Positions 33,621-42,265 of a stretch of DNA of 64,000 nt are shown piece after piece. How positions within the stretch are numbered: position 1 is the first letter of the stretch; each line of letters opens with the position of its first letter. Position numbers and translations under genes: made by a program. The notes below the pieces were generated by a model. That model was given only the letters and a program-made list of their open reading frames with translations, made no database searches and was not told where the DNA came from. Source of the DNA: Lachnospiraceae bacterium (GTDB taxonomy: Bacteria; Bacillota; Clostridia; Lachnospirales; Lachnospiraceae). The stretch lies in the NCBI GenBank assembly GCA_003862155.1, contig QOUV01000003.1, positions 1 through 64,000 on the forward strand, written 5' to 3'.

Positions 33621-34706
33621 ATGGGAAAAGATTCAGAATTTTATAAAGAAAAGAAAAATCATCAGACAATGCGGCTTCGGGAACTTCTAAAGCAGCTTCC
33701 CGGCTTTGTTGCCGACTATATCTACAGTAAGGAAATGACGTCCCAGACCAGCACTCTGGTGTCATACTGCTATGACCTTCTGACATTTTTTAACTATATC
33801 ATCGAGAAAAATCCGATGTATAATGGCAAGAAACCTGTGGACTTCAGGCTCGATATATTGACAAAGATCACATCGGAAGATATCGCAGAATACCAGCGGT
33901 ACTTAGAACTCGATGTAAGCTCCGACAGCAAAACGATCCATGAGAACGGGAAAAAGGCTATTGCCCGCAAGATGGCACCATTGCGCGGTCTCTACCACTA
34001 CCACCTGATCCACAAGAATATCAAGGAGGATCCGACAGTCCTCGTTCCGCTGCCGCGTCTTAAAAAAGACAAAAATATCATCAGAATGAATAACTACGAA
34101 GTTCAGGCCATACTAGATGCTATCCAGAACGGTAACGACCAGATGACTGAGAGACAGAGGAAATTCTGTGAGCGGACTCAGCAGAGGGACCTCGCGATAC
34201 TTACGCTTATGCTTGGAACCGGAATCCGTGTATCCGAGTGCAACGGACTCGATATCACTGATGTCGATTTCAAGGTAAATACGATAACTATCGTAAGAAA
34301 AGGCGGCGGGCAGGACGTTCTCTACTTCGGGGACGAAGTACACGATGTCCTTAAAGACTATGTGGACGGAGAACGGGCTTCAATTGTTCCTAAGGCCAAG
34401 CCCGGCCACGAAAAGGCTCTGTTCTTCTCGATGCAGGGAAAGCGGATGAGTGTAGACGCTATAGAGAAGCTCGTAAAAAAATACGCCCAGATCGCCGTTC
34501 CAAACAAGCACATCACACCGCACAAACTCCGCAGCACCTACGGCACAGCGCTCTACAGAGAGACTGGCGATATCCGCCTTGTAGCCGATGTGTTGGGCCA
34601 CGAGAACATCAATACGACTATCAATTACTACGCTGCGATCGAAGACGAACACAAGAGGGAAGCTGCGAATGCAGTAAACTTCCACCGGAAGGACCCGAAA
34701 GCATAA
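33621..34706 (+). CDS. Tyrosine recombinase of Xer type (XerS-like architecture)
   Basis: A 361-residue recombinase. A SAM-like N-terminal domain (about 10-120) includes TLVSYCYDLLTFFNYI. The catalytic domain (about 165-355) has the first Arg in GTGIRVSECNGLD, Lys near TIVRKGGGQD, HKLRSTYGTALYR (His, Arg), LGHENINTT (His) and the nucleophile Tyr in INYYAAIED. Length and the RDLAILTLML lead-in resemble XerS-like single recombinases that resolve chromosome dimers. No mobile-element genes adjoin it. No ribosome site precedes the ATG. Confidence 0.85.
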   Translation: MGKDSEFYKEKKNHQTMRLRELLKQLPGFVADYIYSKEMTSQTSTLVSYCYDLLTFFNYIIEKNPMYNGKKPVDFRLDILTKITSEDIAEYQRYLELDVSSDSKTIHENGKKAIARKMAPLRGLYHYHLIHKNIKEDPTVLVPLPRLKKDKNIIRMNNYEVQAILDAIQNGNDQMTERQRKFCERTQQRDLAILTLMLGTGIRVSECNGLDITDVDFKVNTITIVRKGGGQDVLYFGDEVHDVLKDYVDGERASIVPKAKPGHEKALFFSMQGKRMSVDAIEKLVKKYAQIAVPNKHITPHKLRSTYGTALYRETGDIRLVADVLGHENINTTINYYAAIEDEHKREAANAVNFHRKDPKA

Positions 34707-34737
34707 AAAAGCCAGGGAATTTCCCTGGCTTTTTTTG
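34705..34737. terminator. Bidirectional terminator between recombinase gene and rluD
   Basis: AAAGCCAGGGAA/TTCCCTGGCTTT with A-run on the left and seven T on the right, between convergent genes. Confidence 0.88.
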
Positions 34738-34740
34738 TGA

Positions 34741-35664
34741 TTATTTCTGATTTCTTAATATCGTAAGCAACTTATTAAAATATTCCGGCAGTGGTGCTGA
34801 AAATTCGACGTACTGCTTTGTCGTCGGATGGATAAAACCTATCGTCATCGCATGGAGGCACTGACCCTCGAGATTTTTAAACTTTGGTCTTACTCCTCCG
34901 TAGACTTCGTCTCCAAGGAGCGGGTGCCCAATCGATGCCATATGCACCCTGATCTGGTGCGTTCTGCCTGTTTCCAGCTTGAACTCGCAGTAGGCGTAAT
35001 CCCTGAAATTTTCAAGGACCTTGTAGTGCGTGATCGCATTCTTACCGTGGCGGGCATTTACCGCCATTTTTTTGCGGTCTTTTTCACTTCTTCCTATCGG
35101 CGCATCGACTGTGCCACAAGCCTGGTTCATATGTCCGCAGACTATGCCGCGGTAGATGCGGTTTATACTGTGCACCTTGATCTGCTCTGCGATAAAGAGG
35201 TGCGCACGGTCATTTTTACAGACGATCAGTGAACCAGTCGTATCCCTGTCTATCCGATGGACGATCCCGGGCCTTATGACGCCATTTATGGCCGAAAGCG
35301 AGTCTCCGCAGTGATACATAACAGCGTTTACAAGCGTCCCGTCAGGATGCCCCGGCGCAGGGTGTACGACCATGCCCTTCGGCTTATTTACGATAAGGAT
35401 ATCGTCATCCTCGTAGATGATATCGAGAGGAATATCCTGCGGCTCTACATTTAAGACTTTCTCCTCGATTGGGATCAGAGTCACCCGGTCGCCATCTTTT
35501 AATTTGTAGTTATTTTTTACAGGGGAGTCGTTTACGAGGACATTCTTCTCCTCTATCGCCTTCTGAAAAAATGACCTGGTATGTCCGCTGTCGCGCTCCG
35601 ATAAGAATCTGTCGATCCTCGTCCCAGCGTCTTTTGTATCTATTAAGATCTCTTCTTTATCCAT
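34741..35664 (-). CDS. rluD: RluA-family pseudouridine synthase, RluD-like
   Basis: A 307-residue enzyme. The S4 domain (GTRIDRFLSER; FFQKAIEEKNVLVNDSPVK) is followed by the catalytic domain with GIVHRIDRDTTGSLIVCKND (Asp) and LETGRTHQIRVHMASIGHP. Position next to lspA matches YlyB/RluD of Bacillus, which acts on 23S rRNA. Overlaps lspA by 22 bp. Confidence 0.92.
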   Translation of the reverse strand: MDKEEILIDTKDAGTRIDRFLSERDSGHTRSFFQKAIEEKNVLVNDSPVKNNYKLKDGDRVTLIPIEEKVLNVEPQDIPLDIIYEDDDILIVNKPKGMVVHPAPGHPDGTLVNAVMYHCGDSLSAINGVIRPGIVHRIDRDTTGSLIVCKNDRAHLFIAEQIKVHSINRIYRGIVCGHMNQACGTVDAPIGRSEKDRKKMAVNARHGKNAITHYKVLENFRDYAYCEFKLETGRTHQIRVHMASIGHPLLGDEVYGGVRPKFKNLEGQCLHAMTIGFIHPTTKQYVEFSAPLPEYFNKLLTILRNQK

Positions 35665-36146
35665 ACAGAGAGGTCCTCATCTTTGTACTTGAAAAGTATA
35701 AGAATCAGAAGAAAAATCACAGAAAGCGTCACATAGATATCTGCCACATTAAATACCGGGAAATTGATAATCGAAAAATAGATGAAATCGGTCACTTTGC
35801 CGAAGGCTACTCTGTCGATATAGTTTCCGACTGCTCCGGCCACAAGTGAAGAGAGGACGAAAGCCATCGGCATATACTTCTTCTCGAATGGCAGCCTGAT
35901 GAAAAAATAGATTATAACCGCAGATATTACAGGAGTAAGGATATAAAAGACTATCGACTTTCCGGTAAGCATAGAAAAAGCAGCTCCGGTGTTATAGAGG
36001 AGATGCAGCTCCAGCACTCCTGGTATAAGGTCTATGTCTCCTCCTGACAGAGCAGTCCTTGCGGCAAGCTTCGTCAGCTGATCTAAAATTATCAGCGCAA
36101 TTATATATAGTATAAAAAATGTATAGTAGTTTTTCTTTGACTTCAT
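35643..36146 (-). CDS. lspA: Lipoprotein signal peptidase (signal peptidase II)
   Basis: A 167-residue four-helix membrane aspartyl protease that removes lipoprotein signal peptides, acting on lipobox proteins such as those at 3806, 31163 and 49051. Motifs NTGAAFSML, GAVGNYIDRV and FNVADIYVTLS hold the catalytic aspartates. Overlaps aroB by 4 bp. Confidence 0.96.
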   Translation of the reverse strand: MKSKKNYYTFFILYIIALIILDQLTKLAARTALSGGDIDLIPGVLELHLLYNTGAAFSMLTGKSIVFYILTPVISAVIIYFFIRLPFEKKYMPMAFVLSSLVAGAVGNYIDRVAFGKVTDFIYFSIINFPVFNVADIYVTLSVIFLLILILFKYKDEDLSVWIKKRS

Positions 36147-37237
36147 TTTAAAATCTCATTAATACCCTCCAAGATAAATTCGTCGTCGAGGGATGTATCT
36201 ATTACAGCTTTTCCAATCTTTTCAAGCAGGATGAATTTGATCTTTCCGGCCTGCATCTTCTTGTCTGACTTTGTAGTTCGAAGGATATCTGCAGCATTGT
36301 AGCTGCTCGCGCTTACGGAAGTCGGCAGTTTGTAATCTGAGAACACCTTACGGATCTTCTTATAATCATCCTCGGAAATACACCCTTTCTTCATCGAAAG
36401 GTAGGACGCTGCGACTGAGCCGATCGCCACGCACTGGCCATGGAACAGAGAGAAATTTGAAAGTTTCTCGACTGCGTGGCCTATCGTGTGGCCGAAGTTC
36501 AAGGTCGCTCTGATGCCCTGCTCCTTCGGGTCCTCTTCCACAACTGCACCCTTGATCTCACAGCTTCTCTTTACAACGTGAAAGATCGACTCTGGATCAA
36601 ATGATACTATCCTCTCCCTGTTCTCTATCAGAAAATCGAGGTAGGCGCTGTCCGCAATAAGTCCATGCTTTATGACTTCTCCCATTCCCGACTGGAACTG
36701 CTCATCCGGAAGGCTCCTTAGCACTGAGAGGTTCATGTACACGAGACGCGGCATATAAAAGGCACCTACCATGTTTTTGAATGATCTGAAGTCAACTCCG
36801 GTCTTTCCACCGATGGATGAGTCAACCATCGAAAGAAGGCTCGTAGGAATCTGTATAAAGTCAATACCCCGGAGATAAGTGGCTGCAGTAAAGCCTGTAA
36901 GGTCACCTACAACGCCGCCTCCAAGAGCTACGAGCAGATCCTTGCGGTCAAAATGCTCCCTTATAAGGTGCTCATATAAATCCTCTACAACGTTTAAATT
37001 CTTCGAGGGCTCGCCTGCCTGAAACACGAACTGTGTTATAAGCGATGCACATCGATAAAGAGCGTCCCTTACGTCGTCGATATAGAGCGAAGCAACATTC
37101 GTATCGCTTACAATGCAGATGCGTCCGTATTTCTTCCCGGTCTGATTCAAAAAATCAGCCAGTCTGCCGAAATCGTCCTCCAAAACAATGTTGTAACATG
37201 GTTTTCCATCGTATTTTATCTCCAGCTTATCTTCCAT
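36143..37237 (-). CDS. aroB: 3-dehydroquinate synthase
   Basis: A 364-residue NAD- and zinc-dependent enzyme of the shikimate pathway. Visible are ALGGGVVGDLTGFTAATYLRG, QIPTSLLSMVDSSIGGKTG, MGEVIKHG and LNFGHTIGHAVE (metal-binding His). It sits unusually inside the ylm/lsp cluster between ylmH and lspA. Confidence 0.97.
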   Translation of the reverse strand: MEDKLEIKYDGKPCYNIVLEDDFGRLADFLNQTGKKYGRICIVSDTNVASLYIDDVRDALYRCASLITQFVFQAGEPSKNLNVVEDLYEHLIREHFDRKDLLVALGGGVVGDLTGFTAATYLRGIDFIQIPTSLLSMVDSSIGGKTGVDFRSFKNMVGAFYMPRLVYMNLSVLRSLPDEQFQSGMGEVIKHGLIADSAYLDFLIENRERIVSFDPESIFHVVKRSCEIKGAVVEEDPKEQGIRATLNFGHTIGHAVEKLSNFSLFHGQCVAIGSVAASYLSMKKGCISEDDYKKIRKVFSDYKLPTSVSASSYNAADILRTTKSDKKMQAGKIKFILLEKIGKAVIDTSLDDEFILEGINEILK

Positions 37238-37998
37238 CAGTCGTACCAGCCAATCTTTACTTTAAGTCTGCCTTTTTGTGTCTCTCCGTTAAAATCAAAA
37301 ACCTTAAGCTTTCCTTTTCCTCTTACCGTGATGATATCGCCCTCTTTTATGACAGCTTTGTGGCTTGTCACGATCTTTCCGTTCAGGAAAATTTTCTCAG
37401 AGTCGATCAGAGATGAGGCCGCGCTCCTCGAAGAGTGCGCACAGGCCGCCACAAACGAGTCAAGCCTGTCTGAAGTGATAATGATATCCTCTTCCCTGAA
37501 ATCCGGTGAAAACTTTGCGTCATGCTTTGGCAGGGCTTTCACAGTAACCTCAGTGTGCCTTACCTTAGTCAGGTTTTCAGCAATAAAGCCCGCAATGCGT
37601 TCGACGCAGAACAGGATACAGTAGTTTTCATCCTTTTTTACGATAAGGTCTCCCATAAGCTCACGCTTTATCATAAGGCCCATAAGTGAGCCGAGATAGT
37701 CCCTGTGTGTCAGCTTCTCTGCAAACTTCTGAACAGCCGGCTCAATTTTTAGTACATGGTATGGAAAATCGATATCGAAAAAAGCATCAGAAGGCAGGAA
37801 TGCAGCCATCTGACGCTCACTACCGTCATATCCCCCGAAAAGAGAGATATGGCACTTAAAACTGCCCTCTGACTTTCGCAGGATGCTCTGCTCATTTAAA
37901 TCGAGGAAATCCGTAAAAACAGGATAATCCCTGGAAAATGCTCTTCCATCGAGATCAGAAAAGTGTTTTCTTATAAACTCATCTGAATTCTGTTTCAT
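37237..37998 (-). CDS. ylmH: YlmH-type S4-domain RNA-binding protein
   Basis: A 253-residue protein. The middle region carries the YlmH domain (FLPSDAFFDIDFPYHVLKIEP; HRDYLGSLMGLMIKRELMGD) and the end an S4 domain (SRSAASSLIDSEKIFLNGK). YlmH acts in ribosome rescue of peptidyl-tRNA-obstructed 50S subunits in Bacillus, the same pathway as RqcH. It overlaps aroB by one base. Confidence 0.92.
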   Translation of the reverse strand: MKQNSDEFIRKHFSDLDGRAFSRDYPVFTDFLDLNEQSILRKSEGSFKCHISLFGGYDGSERQMAAFLPSDAFFDIDFPYHVLKIEPAVQKFAEKLTHRDYLGSLMGLMIKRELMGDLIVKKDENYCILFCVERIAGFIAENLTKVRHTEVTVKALPKHDAKFSPDFREEDIIITSDRLDSFVAACAHSSRSAASSLIDSEKIFLNGKIVTSHKAVIKEGDIITVRGKGKLKVFDFNGETQKGRLKVKIGWYD

Positions 37999-38528
37999 CA
38001 GAAATTAGAACCGAAATTGTTGCTGTCACTGTCTGACTTGTGGATGGAATCGGACAGATCGTCTACCATCTGTGCCAGATCTCCGGAAATCTTAACTCCC
38101 TTCGGTGTGATAATGAAAATGAAGTTCGAAATCTTCTGGAATCGTCCTCCGACCGCATAGCAGGTACCAAACATAAAGTCTATGATACGCTCTGCTACGT
38201 TCATATCTAATCCCTCGGTGTTCAAAACAACCGTACGATTTGAAAGAAGAGTATCCGCGATCTCCTGAATATCATTGAACGAAGTCGGCTTGATCACAAC
38301 TACGGCCATCTCGGTAGGAATCGAATAAGCCGCACGCTTAGAGCCTGACTGATGACTTCTTATAGGAGTGACATTCGATGCCTTCTTATCCTCGGTATCT
38401 TTAGCACGCTTCTTTTTCTTGAAACGTGAAGGCTCGTCTTCCTCTTCCTCTTCAAACTCTTCCTCATCGTAATCTTCATCGTCATCTCTTAAGTTCACTG
38501 CATCAAGAAAACCATCTAAAAAACTCAT
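37998..38528 (-). CDS. sepF: Cell division protein SepF
   Basis: A 176-residue protein. The amphipathic N-terminus MSFLDGFLDAVNL should bind membrane; an acidic Glu/Asp linker and a basic patch follow; the SepF core (about 85-165) shows VVIKPTSFNDIQEIADTLLSNRTVVLN and RIIDFMFGTCYAVGG. It bundles FtsZ filaments and anchors the Z-ring. Confidence 0.95.
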   Translation of the reverse strand: MSFLDGFLDAVNLRDDDEDYDEEEFEEEEEDEPSRFKKKKRAKDTEDKKASNVTPIRSHQSGSKRAAYSIPTEMAVVVIKPTSFNDIQEIADTLLSNRTVVLNTEGLDMNVAERIIDFMFGTCYAVGGRFQKISNFIFIITPKGVKISGDLAQMVDDLSDSIHKSDSDSNNFGSNF

Positions 38529-38539
38529 TCAAATCCTCC

Positions 38540-39238
38540 TTAGATGTTATAATTTCTCGCACCGAAGATGCCGGTTCCAACGCGAACCATCGTGGCTCCC
38601 TCTTCGATAGCTATCTGATAATCATTAGTCATGCCCATGGACAAAATATCCATAGTTACATTATCTATGTTTTTCGAGGCGATGTCAACTGATTTATCTT
38701 TTAAAGCTTTGAAAACCGGACGGTTGTCCTCAGGATTCTCGACAAAAGGTGCTATTGTCATAAGTCCCTTAATAGAAATACCGTCAAGTGCAGCGCACTC
38801 CCTTACAAGGTCTTCAGTCTCCTCGAGCTTTACCCCGAACTTTGTATCCTCCTGAGCTACATTTACCTCGATAAGGATAGGAATAACTGTTCCGTGCTTT
38901 TTGGCCTGAACATTTATCTCCTCGGCAAGCCTGTAGCTGTCAACCGAGTGGATCAGAGCAACCTTTCCGGCGATATACTTTACCTTGTTTCTCTGGAGAT
39001 GTCCTATCATGTGCCAGCTTATATCATCAGGCATCTCTTCGATCTTTCCGGTAAGCTCCTGAACCTTGTTCTCTCCAAAAGTCCTGATGCCGTCGTTATA
39101 GGCCTCCATCAGCATATCTACAGGCTTTGTCTTGCTGACTGCGATAAGAGTCACTTCTGAACGGTCTCTTCCGGCTCTGTCACAGGCTTTCTGGATATTT
39201 TCTTCAACAATTTTTAAATTATCACTTACTATTCCCAT
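38540..39238 (-). CDS. yggS: YggS-family pyridoxal-phosphate homeostasis protein
   Basis: A 232-residue alanine-racemase-fold PLP carrier. LIAVSKTKPVDMLMEAY contains the PLP Lys; GENKVQEL, WHMIGHLQRNKVKYI and LSMGMTNDYQIAIEEGATMVRVGT are family signatures. It buffers PLP. Sits upstream of sepF, as ylmE does in Bacillus. Confidence 0.95.
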   Translation of the reverse strand: MGIVSDNLKIVEENIQKACDRAGRDRSEVTLIAVSKTKPVDMLMEAYNDGIRTFGENKVQELTGKIEEMPDDISWHMIGHLQRNKVKYIAGKVALIHSVDSYRLAEEINVQAKKHGTVIPILIEVNVAQEDTKFGVKLEETEDLVRECAALDGISIKGLMTIAPFVENPEDNRPVFKALKDKSVDIASKNIDNVTMDILSMGMTNDYQIAIEEGATMVRVGTGIFGARNYNI

Positions 39239-39254
39239 GTAAAAATTCCTCCTG

Positions 39255-40448
39255 TCACTTGTCGTTAATAATATCTCCGTCCTTCACGCCTTTTGCATCA
39301 AGAACTATATAATCGTAAAGCCTCAGAGAGCTGTTATGTACCGGCTCAATGATGCTGTACTGTCCATTTTTATAGAGAAGCTTCACTTCGACATACTGTG
39401 TATAGCCCTTGTTGGCCAGATACACTCCGTAAGTCTGCATGTATTCTCCGTCCGATCCCTTCTTCGCCTTTGTAACAAGGGAAGAATTCGGAACCTTAAG
39501 TCCAGATTCGTTGTCTAACAAAAGCTCTATATCAAGAAAGCGGCTGCCGGAAAATCTATCCATCGAATCGTCGAATTCGAGAACCAGATACTGCACACCT
39601 TCCCGCTTTATAATATGCATATTTGCCCAGACCTTAGTCCCGTCGCTGTCAAATCTGACTTCTATCGTACTCTTGTTCTTAAGACTCTGATACAGCGTAT
39701 CAGAAATTGGTGTGACAAGCTTCCAGTTGTCGTCAGTTACAAGCCGAAAGGCCGTGCTGTCCGGGCTGAGGCTGTTTCCAGTCGATACCTCGGTAGTCTT
39801 TAAAGCTGACTCATCAAACGAAGATTTCTTAAATGTCTCCTCATTTAAACCGTTTAAGTTATCATAGGAGAGACACACAAGTCCGGAAGACGGCGAATTT
39901 ACGTTTATAACAGAGCCTGCCTTAATGTGCTTGTCCAGACTTTTGTTTAAAGTTTTTTTAACTTTCTCTCCGTTTACAAGAGATAAGTAATCGGAGGCAT
40001 TTTTTTTAAGAGAGTAGGTGCTCTCAAACGTCTCCGGTGAATACGAATCATTAAAGCCCTTAAGCATCTCAGTGATACGAAGCTTCTGGTCATTGCTCAA
40101 AGAAAAAGAATTCGACGTCTCCTTCTGAATCTCCGAAATGAGGTCTCCTGTCTTGTCGAGGCTTAAGACAGTCTCTCCATTTTTCACACGGCTCTCATCC
40201 GGCAGAAAATAATATGCCTCACCAGTGCCGCCAGCCTTGACTAAAGTCTCATTCCGAAGTGCCAGGGCCCTGAAACGGTTATCAGTAACTATCTGTCCCT
40301 GCTTTACCTCTGTGACAGTGATATGATGTCCTGTAAAAAATGAAAGCAGGTGAAAGAACAGATAGATGAATATAAAGATCAGAAGAATGAATTCAAAGTG
40401 GATCTCAGGCACTCTGTGGAACTTCGTGACTTTATTTTTATCTTCCAA
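39255..40448 (-). CDS. HlyD-like membrane-anchored protein
   Basis: A 397-residue protein with one N-terminal transmembrane helix (about 17-40), then a biotinyl-lipoyl-like start (VTEVKQGQIVTDNRFRALAL; VKAGGTGEAYYFLPDESRV) typical of HlyD adaptor proteins. The rest is beta-rich. No partner exporter is adjacent. This type is common before yggS/sepF in Lachnospiraceae; function unproven, perhaps in division or envelope. Confidence 0.75.
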   Translation of the reverse strand: MEDKNKVTKFHRVPEIHFEFILLIFIFIYLFFHLLSFFTGHHITVTEVKQGQIVTDNRFRALALRNETLVKAGGTGEAYYFLPDESRVKNGETVLSLDKTGDLISEIQKETSNSFSLSNDQKLRITEMLKGFNDSYSPETFESTYSLKKNASDYLSLVNGEKVKKTLNKSLDKHIKAGSVINVNSPSSGLVCLSYDNLNGLNEETFKKSSFDESALKTTEVSTGNSLSPDSTAFRLVTDDNWKLVTPISDTLYQSLKNKSTIEVRFDSDGTKVWANMHIIKREGVQYLVLEFDDSMDRFSGSRFLDIELLLDNESGLKVPNSSLVTKAKKGSDGEYMQTYGVYLANKGYTQYVEVKLLYKNGQYSIIEPVHNSSLRLYDYIVLDAKGVKDGDIINDK

Positions 40449-40495
40449 ATCCTACTCCTGTATAAGTGTGAAATGCGTTCGCGCTTTAGCCATTA

Positions 40496-40535
40496 AATGA
40501 GCGGTGCAATTCGCACCCGCTTCGCGGCTGCTCAT
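40496..40535. other. REP-like structured element
   Basis: ATGAGC (40496-40501) pairs with GCTCAT (40530-40535) around GCGGTGC-AATTC-GCACCCGC; TTCGCGC motifs flank both sides. It lies between the HlyD-like gene and the rplT terminator. Function unknown. Confidence 0.45.
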
Positions 40536-40542
40536 TCGCGCG

Positions 40543-40581
40543 TAAAAAAAATCCTCATAACGCAGAAGTCGCGCTATGAGG
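40543..40581 (-). terminator. Terminator of the infC-rpmI-rplT operon
   Basis: Stem CCTCATAACGC (40553-40563) with GCGCTATGAGG (40571-40581), one mismatch, and on the minus strand a following ATTTTTTTT. Confidence 0.85.
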
Positions 40582-40592
40582 TTTGATAGATT

Positions 40593-40949
40593 TTAAGCTA
40601 CCTGGCTCTTTGCAAGCTCACAGAGCTTTGCAAAACCATCTGCATCTGATACAGCGAGATCTGCAAGCATCTTTCTGTTCATCTCGATATTTGCAAGTTT
40701 GAGACCGTGCATAAGCTTGCTGTATGAAAGTCCGTTAAGACGGGCTGCAGCATTGATACGAGCGATCCAAAGCTGTCTGTACTGTCTCTTCTTCTGCTTT
40801 CTTCCTGCATATGCAGTAGAAAGTGCCTTCATGACCGTCTGCTTGGCAACACGGTACTGCTTTGAACGGGCTCCTCTGTATCCCTTAGCTGCCTTTAATA
40901 CTCTATTATGTCTCTTCTTTGCGTTTAATGCGCCTTTAACTCTTGCCAT
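40593..40949 (-). CDS. rplT: 50S ribosomal protein L20
   Basis: A 118-residue L20: basic N-terminal helix ([29 protein letters not shown]) and the globular end ([20 protein letters not shown]). L20 also represses its operon through the infC leader in Firmicutes. Confidence 0.98.
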   Translation of the reverse strand: MARVKGALNAKKRHNRVLKAAKGYRGARSKQYRVAKQTVMKALSTAYAGRKQKKRQYRQLWIARINAAARLNGLSYSKLMHGLKLANIEMNRKMLADLAVSDADGFAKLCELAKSQVA

Positions 40950-40975
40950 AATTTACCTCCTGACTGCGCTTACCA

Positions 40976-41173
40976 TCAAAGATATGGTAAGATCTTCTTC
41001 ATGTTCTTCTCGTTCGTTGGGTCTGTCATAGTGGCCTTGCGGAGATTTCTCTTTCTCTTTGTGGTCTTCTTTGTCAGAATATGGCTCTTGAAAGCCTTAT
41101 TTCTCTTAAGCTTTCCTGTTCCAGTTGCTTTAAAGCGCTTTGCAGCTGCTCTCTTGGTCTTCATCTTTGGCAT
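40976..41173 (-). CDS. rpmI: 50S ribosomal protein L35
   Basis: A 65-residue basic L35: [20 protein letters not shown] and [17 protein letters not shown]. Preceded by a GGAGGA site, between infC and rplT. Confidence 0.98.
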   Translation of the reverse strand: MPKMKTKRAAAKRFKATGTGKLKRNKAFKSHILTKKTTKRKRNLRKATMTDPTNEKNMKKILPYL

Positions 41174-41213
41174 GATAGATATCCTCCTTGTCTTTGTACT
41201 GCCTTTACACCGA

Positions 41214-41726
41214 TTACTTGTCCTTGATCGGTGTAAGCACCATGCTGATGCTTCTGCCTTCCTGCTTCGAAGGCTTATCCACTGTAGCTACATCTGAAAG
41301 CTTGTCGGCAATATCGTTTATGATATGGCGGCTGGATGAGATGTGAGCCATTTCACGTCCACGGAAACGAAGCGTAAGCTTGACTTTATTGCCCTTAGCG
41401 AGGAATTTCCTGGCGTTATTCAGCTTGGTATTCATGTCGTTCCCGTCGATATTCGGTGAGAAACGAATCTCTTTAACCTCGATAACCTTCTGTTTCTTCT
41501 TAGCTTCCTTCTCTTTGCGGGCAAGCTCATAGCGGTACTTTCCGTAATCAATGATCTTGCACACAGGTGGATGGGCATTAGGAGAAACCATAACCAGATC
41601 CAGATCAGCCTCACGTGCCTTGATCTGAGCCTCACGAGCAGACATAATTCCTACCTGCTCTCCGTGCACACCGATAAGACGGACTTCCTTCGCACGGATC
41701 TTTTCATTTACCAGTAATTCGCTAAT
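41214..41726 (-). CDS. infC: Translation initiation factor IF-3 (ATT start)
   Basis: The frame extends further upstream, but homology starts at [19 protein letters not shown]. This begins with ATT at 41726, five bases after GGAGGT (41732-41737). ATT starts are characteristic of infC: IF-3 itself discriminates against them and so autoregulates. 170 residues; N-domain [20 protein letters not shown] region, linker of Lys/Glu, C-domain [14 protein letters not shown]. Confidence 0.93.
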   Translation of the reverse strand: MSELLVNEKIRAKEVRLIGVHGEQVGIMSAREAQIKAREADLDLVMVSPNAHPPVCKIIDYGKYRYELARKEKEAKKKQKVIEVKEIRFSPNIDGNDMNTKLNNARKFLAKGNKVKLTLRFRGREMAHISSSRHIINDIADKLSDVATVDKPSKQEGRSISMVLTPIKDK

Positions 41727-41889
41727 GGTACACCTCCATACGGACATAAAAAAAGTGGATAGGCAGACTATCCACAAAATACATAATAAAAAATCTGATC
41801 GATCCTAACTATGTAACTCTGAGTCACACACTCTGCATACGCCAGGTGCTCAGGTGAGAGTGGAATACTCTGCTTCATACAACTTAATT
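41727..41889 (-). promoter_or_regulatory. Structured infC leader (L20/IF-3 leader type)
   Basis: About 160 transcribed bases before infC. They contain paired segments around CAGAGT...ACTCTG and end in a terminator hairpin just before the ribosome site. Firmicute infC-rpmI-rplT operons are controlled by L20 binding to such a leader. Exact family membership needs a covariance search. Confidence 0.65.
41747..41775 (-). terminator. Attenuator hairpin in the infC leader
   Basis: GTGGATAG/CTATCCAC perfect 8-bp stem with a 5-base loop followed on the minus strand by TTTTTTTAT, ten bases before GGAGGT. Confidence 0.85.
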
Positions 41890-41918
41890 AGAATATCACT
41901 TCGACACTACAATGTCAA
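41890..41918 (-). promoter_or_regulatory. Promoter of infC-rpmI-rplT
   Basis: Minus-strand TTGACA (41913-41918) and TATTCT (41890-41895), spacer 17 bp. Confidence 0.82.
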
Positions 41919-41928
41919 GGTATTTTTC

Positions 41929-41959
41929 AAAAAAATGGTCAAAGTTTCAAAATACCATT
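41929..41959 (-). terminator. Possible terminator at the end of the 68-codon gene
   Basis: AATGGT/ACCATT six-base stem overlapping the stop codon, followed on the minus strand by a run of seven T. Confidence 0.45.
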
Positions 41960-42145
41960 GTAGACGTTTACAGCTTTCTGGCTGTTCAGAGAATCGGCGC
42001 GTATAGAGGAATCGAATACGCGGCCAAATCCCCTCTTGGGAGCAGAAACCTTCGCCTTCTTCCTCTTTCCCTCATAGCCTATGCCACCGCCGTCTCCATG
42101 ACCTTCAGAAACCGGTGAAACTTTCACAACTCTGTAGATAGACAT
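41939..42145 (-). CDS. Small protein of unknown function (68 aa) with sigma-D-like promoter
   Basis: The start ATG is preceded by AAAGGAGG at ideal spacing. The sequence begins MSIYRVVKVSPVSEGHGDGG and continues with a basic KRKKAKVSAPKRG stretch and an end SQKAVNVYNGILKL. No signal peptide or membrane helix. I do not recognise the family. Upstream is TAAA-N15-GTCGATAT, close to the consensus of the flagellar sigma factor SigD/FliA, so a motility-linked role is inferred. A terminator-like stem overlaps the stop. The overlapping plus-strand frame (41912-42118) lacks a ribosome site. Confidence 0.7.
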   Translation of the reverse strand: MSIYRVVKVSPVSEGHGDGGGIGYEGKRKKAKVSAPKRGFGRVFDSSIRADSLNSQKAVNVYNGILKL

Positions 42146-42203
42146 AATGCCCGCCTCCTTTCTCAGACAGACAAAATGAATAGTTACTATCCTTTCATTA
42201 TTT

Positions 42204-42230
42204 ATATCGACAGTCTTGTTTGAAAGTTTA
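42204..42230 (-). promoter_or_regulatory. Sigma-D (FliA)-like promoter
   Basis: On the minus strand TAAA (42227-42230), 15 bases, then GTCGATAT (42204-42211); the SigD consensus is TAAA-N15-GCCGATAT. One mismatch in the -10 element. Predicted transcript starts about 50 bases before the small gene. Confidence 0.6.
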
Positions 42231-42265
42231 CACTTTTTTTAAAAACCAGCAAAGATTTCTGAAAA

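Noticed and set aside
33621-34706. Integrase of a prophage or integrative element
   Set aside because: No excisionase, phage, relaxase or tRNA attachment site nearby; neighbours are housekeeping genes, so a Xer-type role is likelier.
41912-42118. Plus-strand 68-codon frame opposite the small sigma-D-like gene
   Set aside because: No ribosome site and no promoter; the minus-strand gene has both.
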